Assembly: GCA_946885765.1 (NCBI GenBank)
Contig: CAMPHD010000217.1
Coordinates: 1-5,901 of the forward strand
DNA length: 5,901 nt
Origin: an uncultured Thalassospira sp.
Lineage (GTDB): Bacteria > Pseudomonadota > Alphaproteobacteria > Rhodospirillales_A > Thalassospiraceae
Direction: 5' to 3'
Under the pieces are notes generated by a model. The model was not told the DNA's origin. It worked only from the letters and a program-made list of their open reading frames with translations, and made no database searches. Positions 5,872 to 5,901 of this stretch are shown here, piece after piece (the first letter of the stretch is position 1; each line of letters starts with the position of its first letter). The position numbers were made by a program, and so were the translations under genes.

Positions 5872-5901
5872 CGGGATGAACTAGGCTTGCCCCCCATCCC
5901 G
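5872..5901. repeat. Inverted repeat upstream of purD at window edge
   Basis: CGGGATG (5872-5878) and CATCCCG (5895-5901) are exact 7-bp inverted copies around a 16-base spacer. It lies 44 bases upstream of the purD start and reaches the last base of the window, so the arms may be longer. It could be a leader hairpin, the terminator of an upstream gene, or an operator. No T run is visible. Confidence 0.4.

Noticed and set aside
4734..5879. A 381-codon open frame on the plus strand
   Set aside because: It lies antisense to purD, which is a clear full-length enzyme. Its translation has no recognisable domain, and it is a codon-bias shadow.
5829..5897. N-terminal extension of purD from 5897
   Set aside because: PurD proteins start at the MKVLVVGGGGREHAL motif, and GAGG is well placed for ATG 5828.

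Overview
The window looks like chromosomal DNA from an alphaproteobacterium of moderate GC content. A Rhodospirillales organism such as Thalassospira is my guess from codon usage and protein style; no marker gene settles it. Nothing suggests mobile DNA: there are no transposase, integrase, phage or CRISPR features.

Layout. (1) Positions 1-89, minus strand, hold the N-terminus of a short-chain dehydrogenase/reductase (SDR) that continues off the left edge. (2) Positions 90-257 are a divergent intergenic region with an imperfect inverted repeat over a plausible promoter. (3) Positions 258-1175, plus strand, encode an AraC-family regulator with an AraC_N sensor domain, probably controlling itself and the SDR. 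(4) Positions 1176-1666 are a 491-base leader without a conventional gene. It carries a complete cobalamin riboswitch (1257-1428), a following hairpin whose loop can kiss the riboswitch L5 loop and which buries a Shine-Dalgarno sequence (1434-1467), a possible 30-codon leader ORF (1472-1564), and then a second promoter (1561-1588) overlain by a perfect 22-bp palindrome (1579-1600) with a Zur-like core. I see no convincing intrinsic terminator in this leader and no clear -10 upstream of the riboswitch, only a TTGACG at 1223-1228. (5) Positions 1667-4520, plus strand, are a tight three-gene operon for a BtuFCD/FecBCD-type ABC importer: binding protein, permease and ATPase, with 4-base overlaps at both junctions. 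(6) A bidirectional terminator (4502-4531) separates it from the convergent purD gene (4545-5828, minus strand). (7) Positions 5829-5901 are purD upstream DNA with an inverted repeat at the window edge.

How it fits together. The importer belongs to the type II family that brings in cobalamin, haem or metal chelates, and the riboswitch makes cobalamin, or a related corrinoid or cobalt chelate, the leading substrate. The unusual part is the leader. The riboswitch-controlled Shine-Dalgarno serves a mini-ORF about 200 bases upstream of the first transporter gene, and a separate promoter with a Zur-like operator lies between the riboswitch and the operon. The operon may therefore answer to both corrinoid supply and zinc supply by two routes. 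This dual control is the best lead in the window; the genes themselves are ordinary families. PurD and the SDR/AraC pair appear functionally unrelated to the importer.
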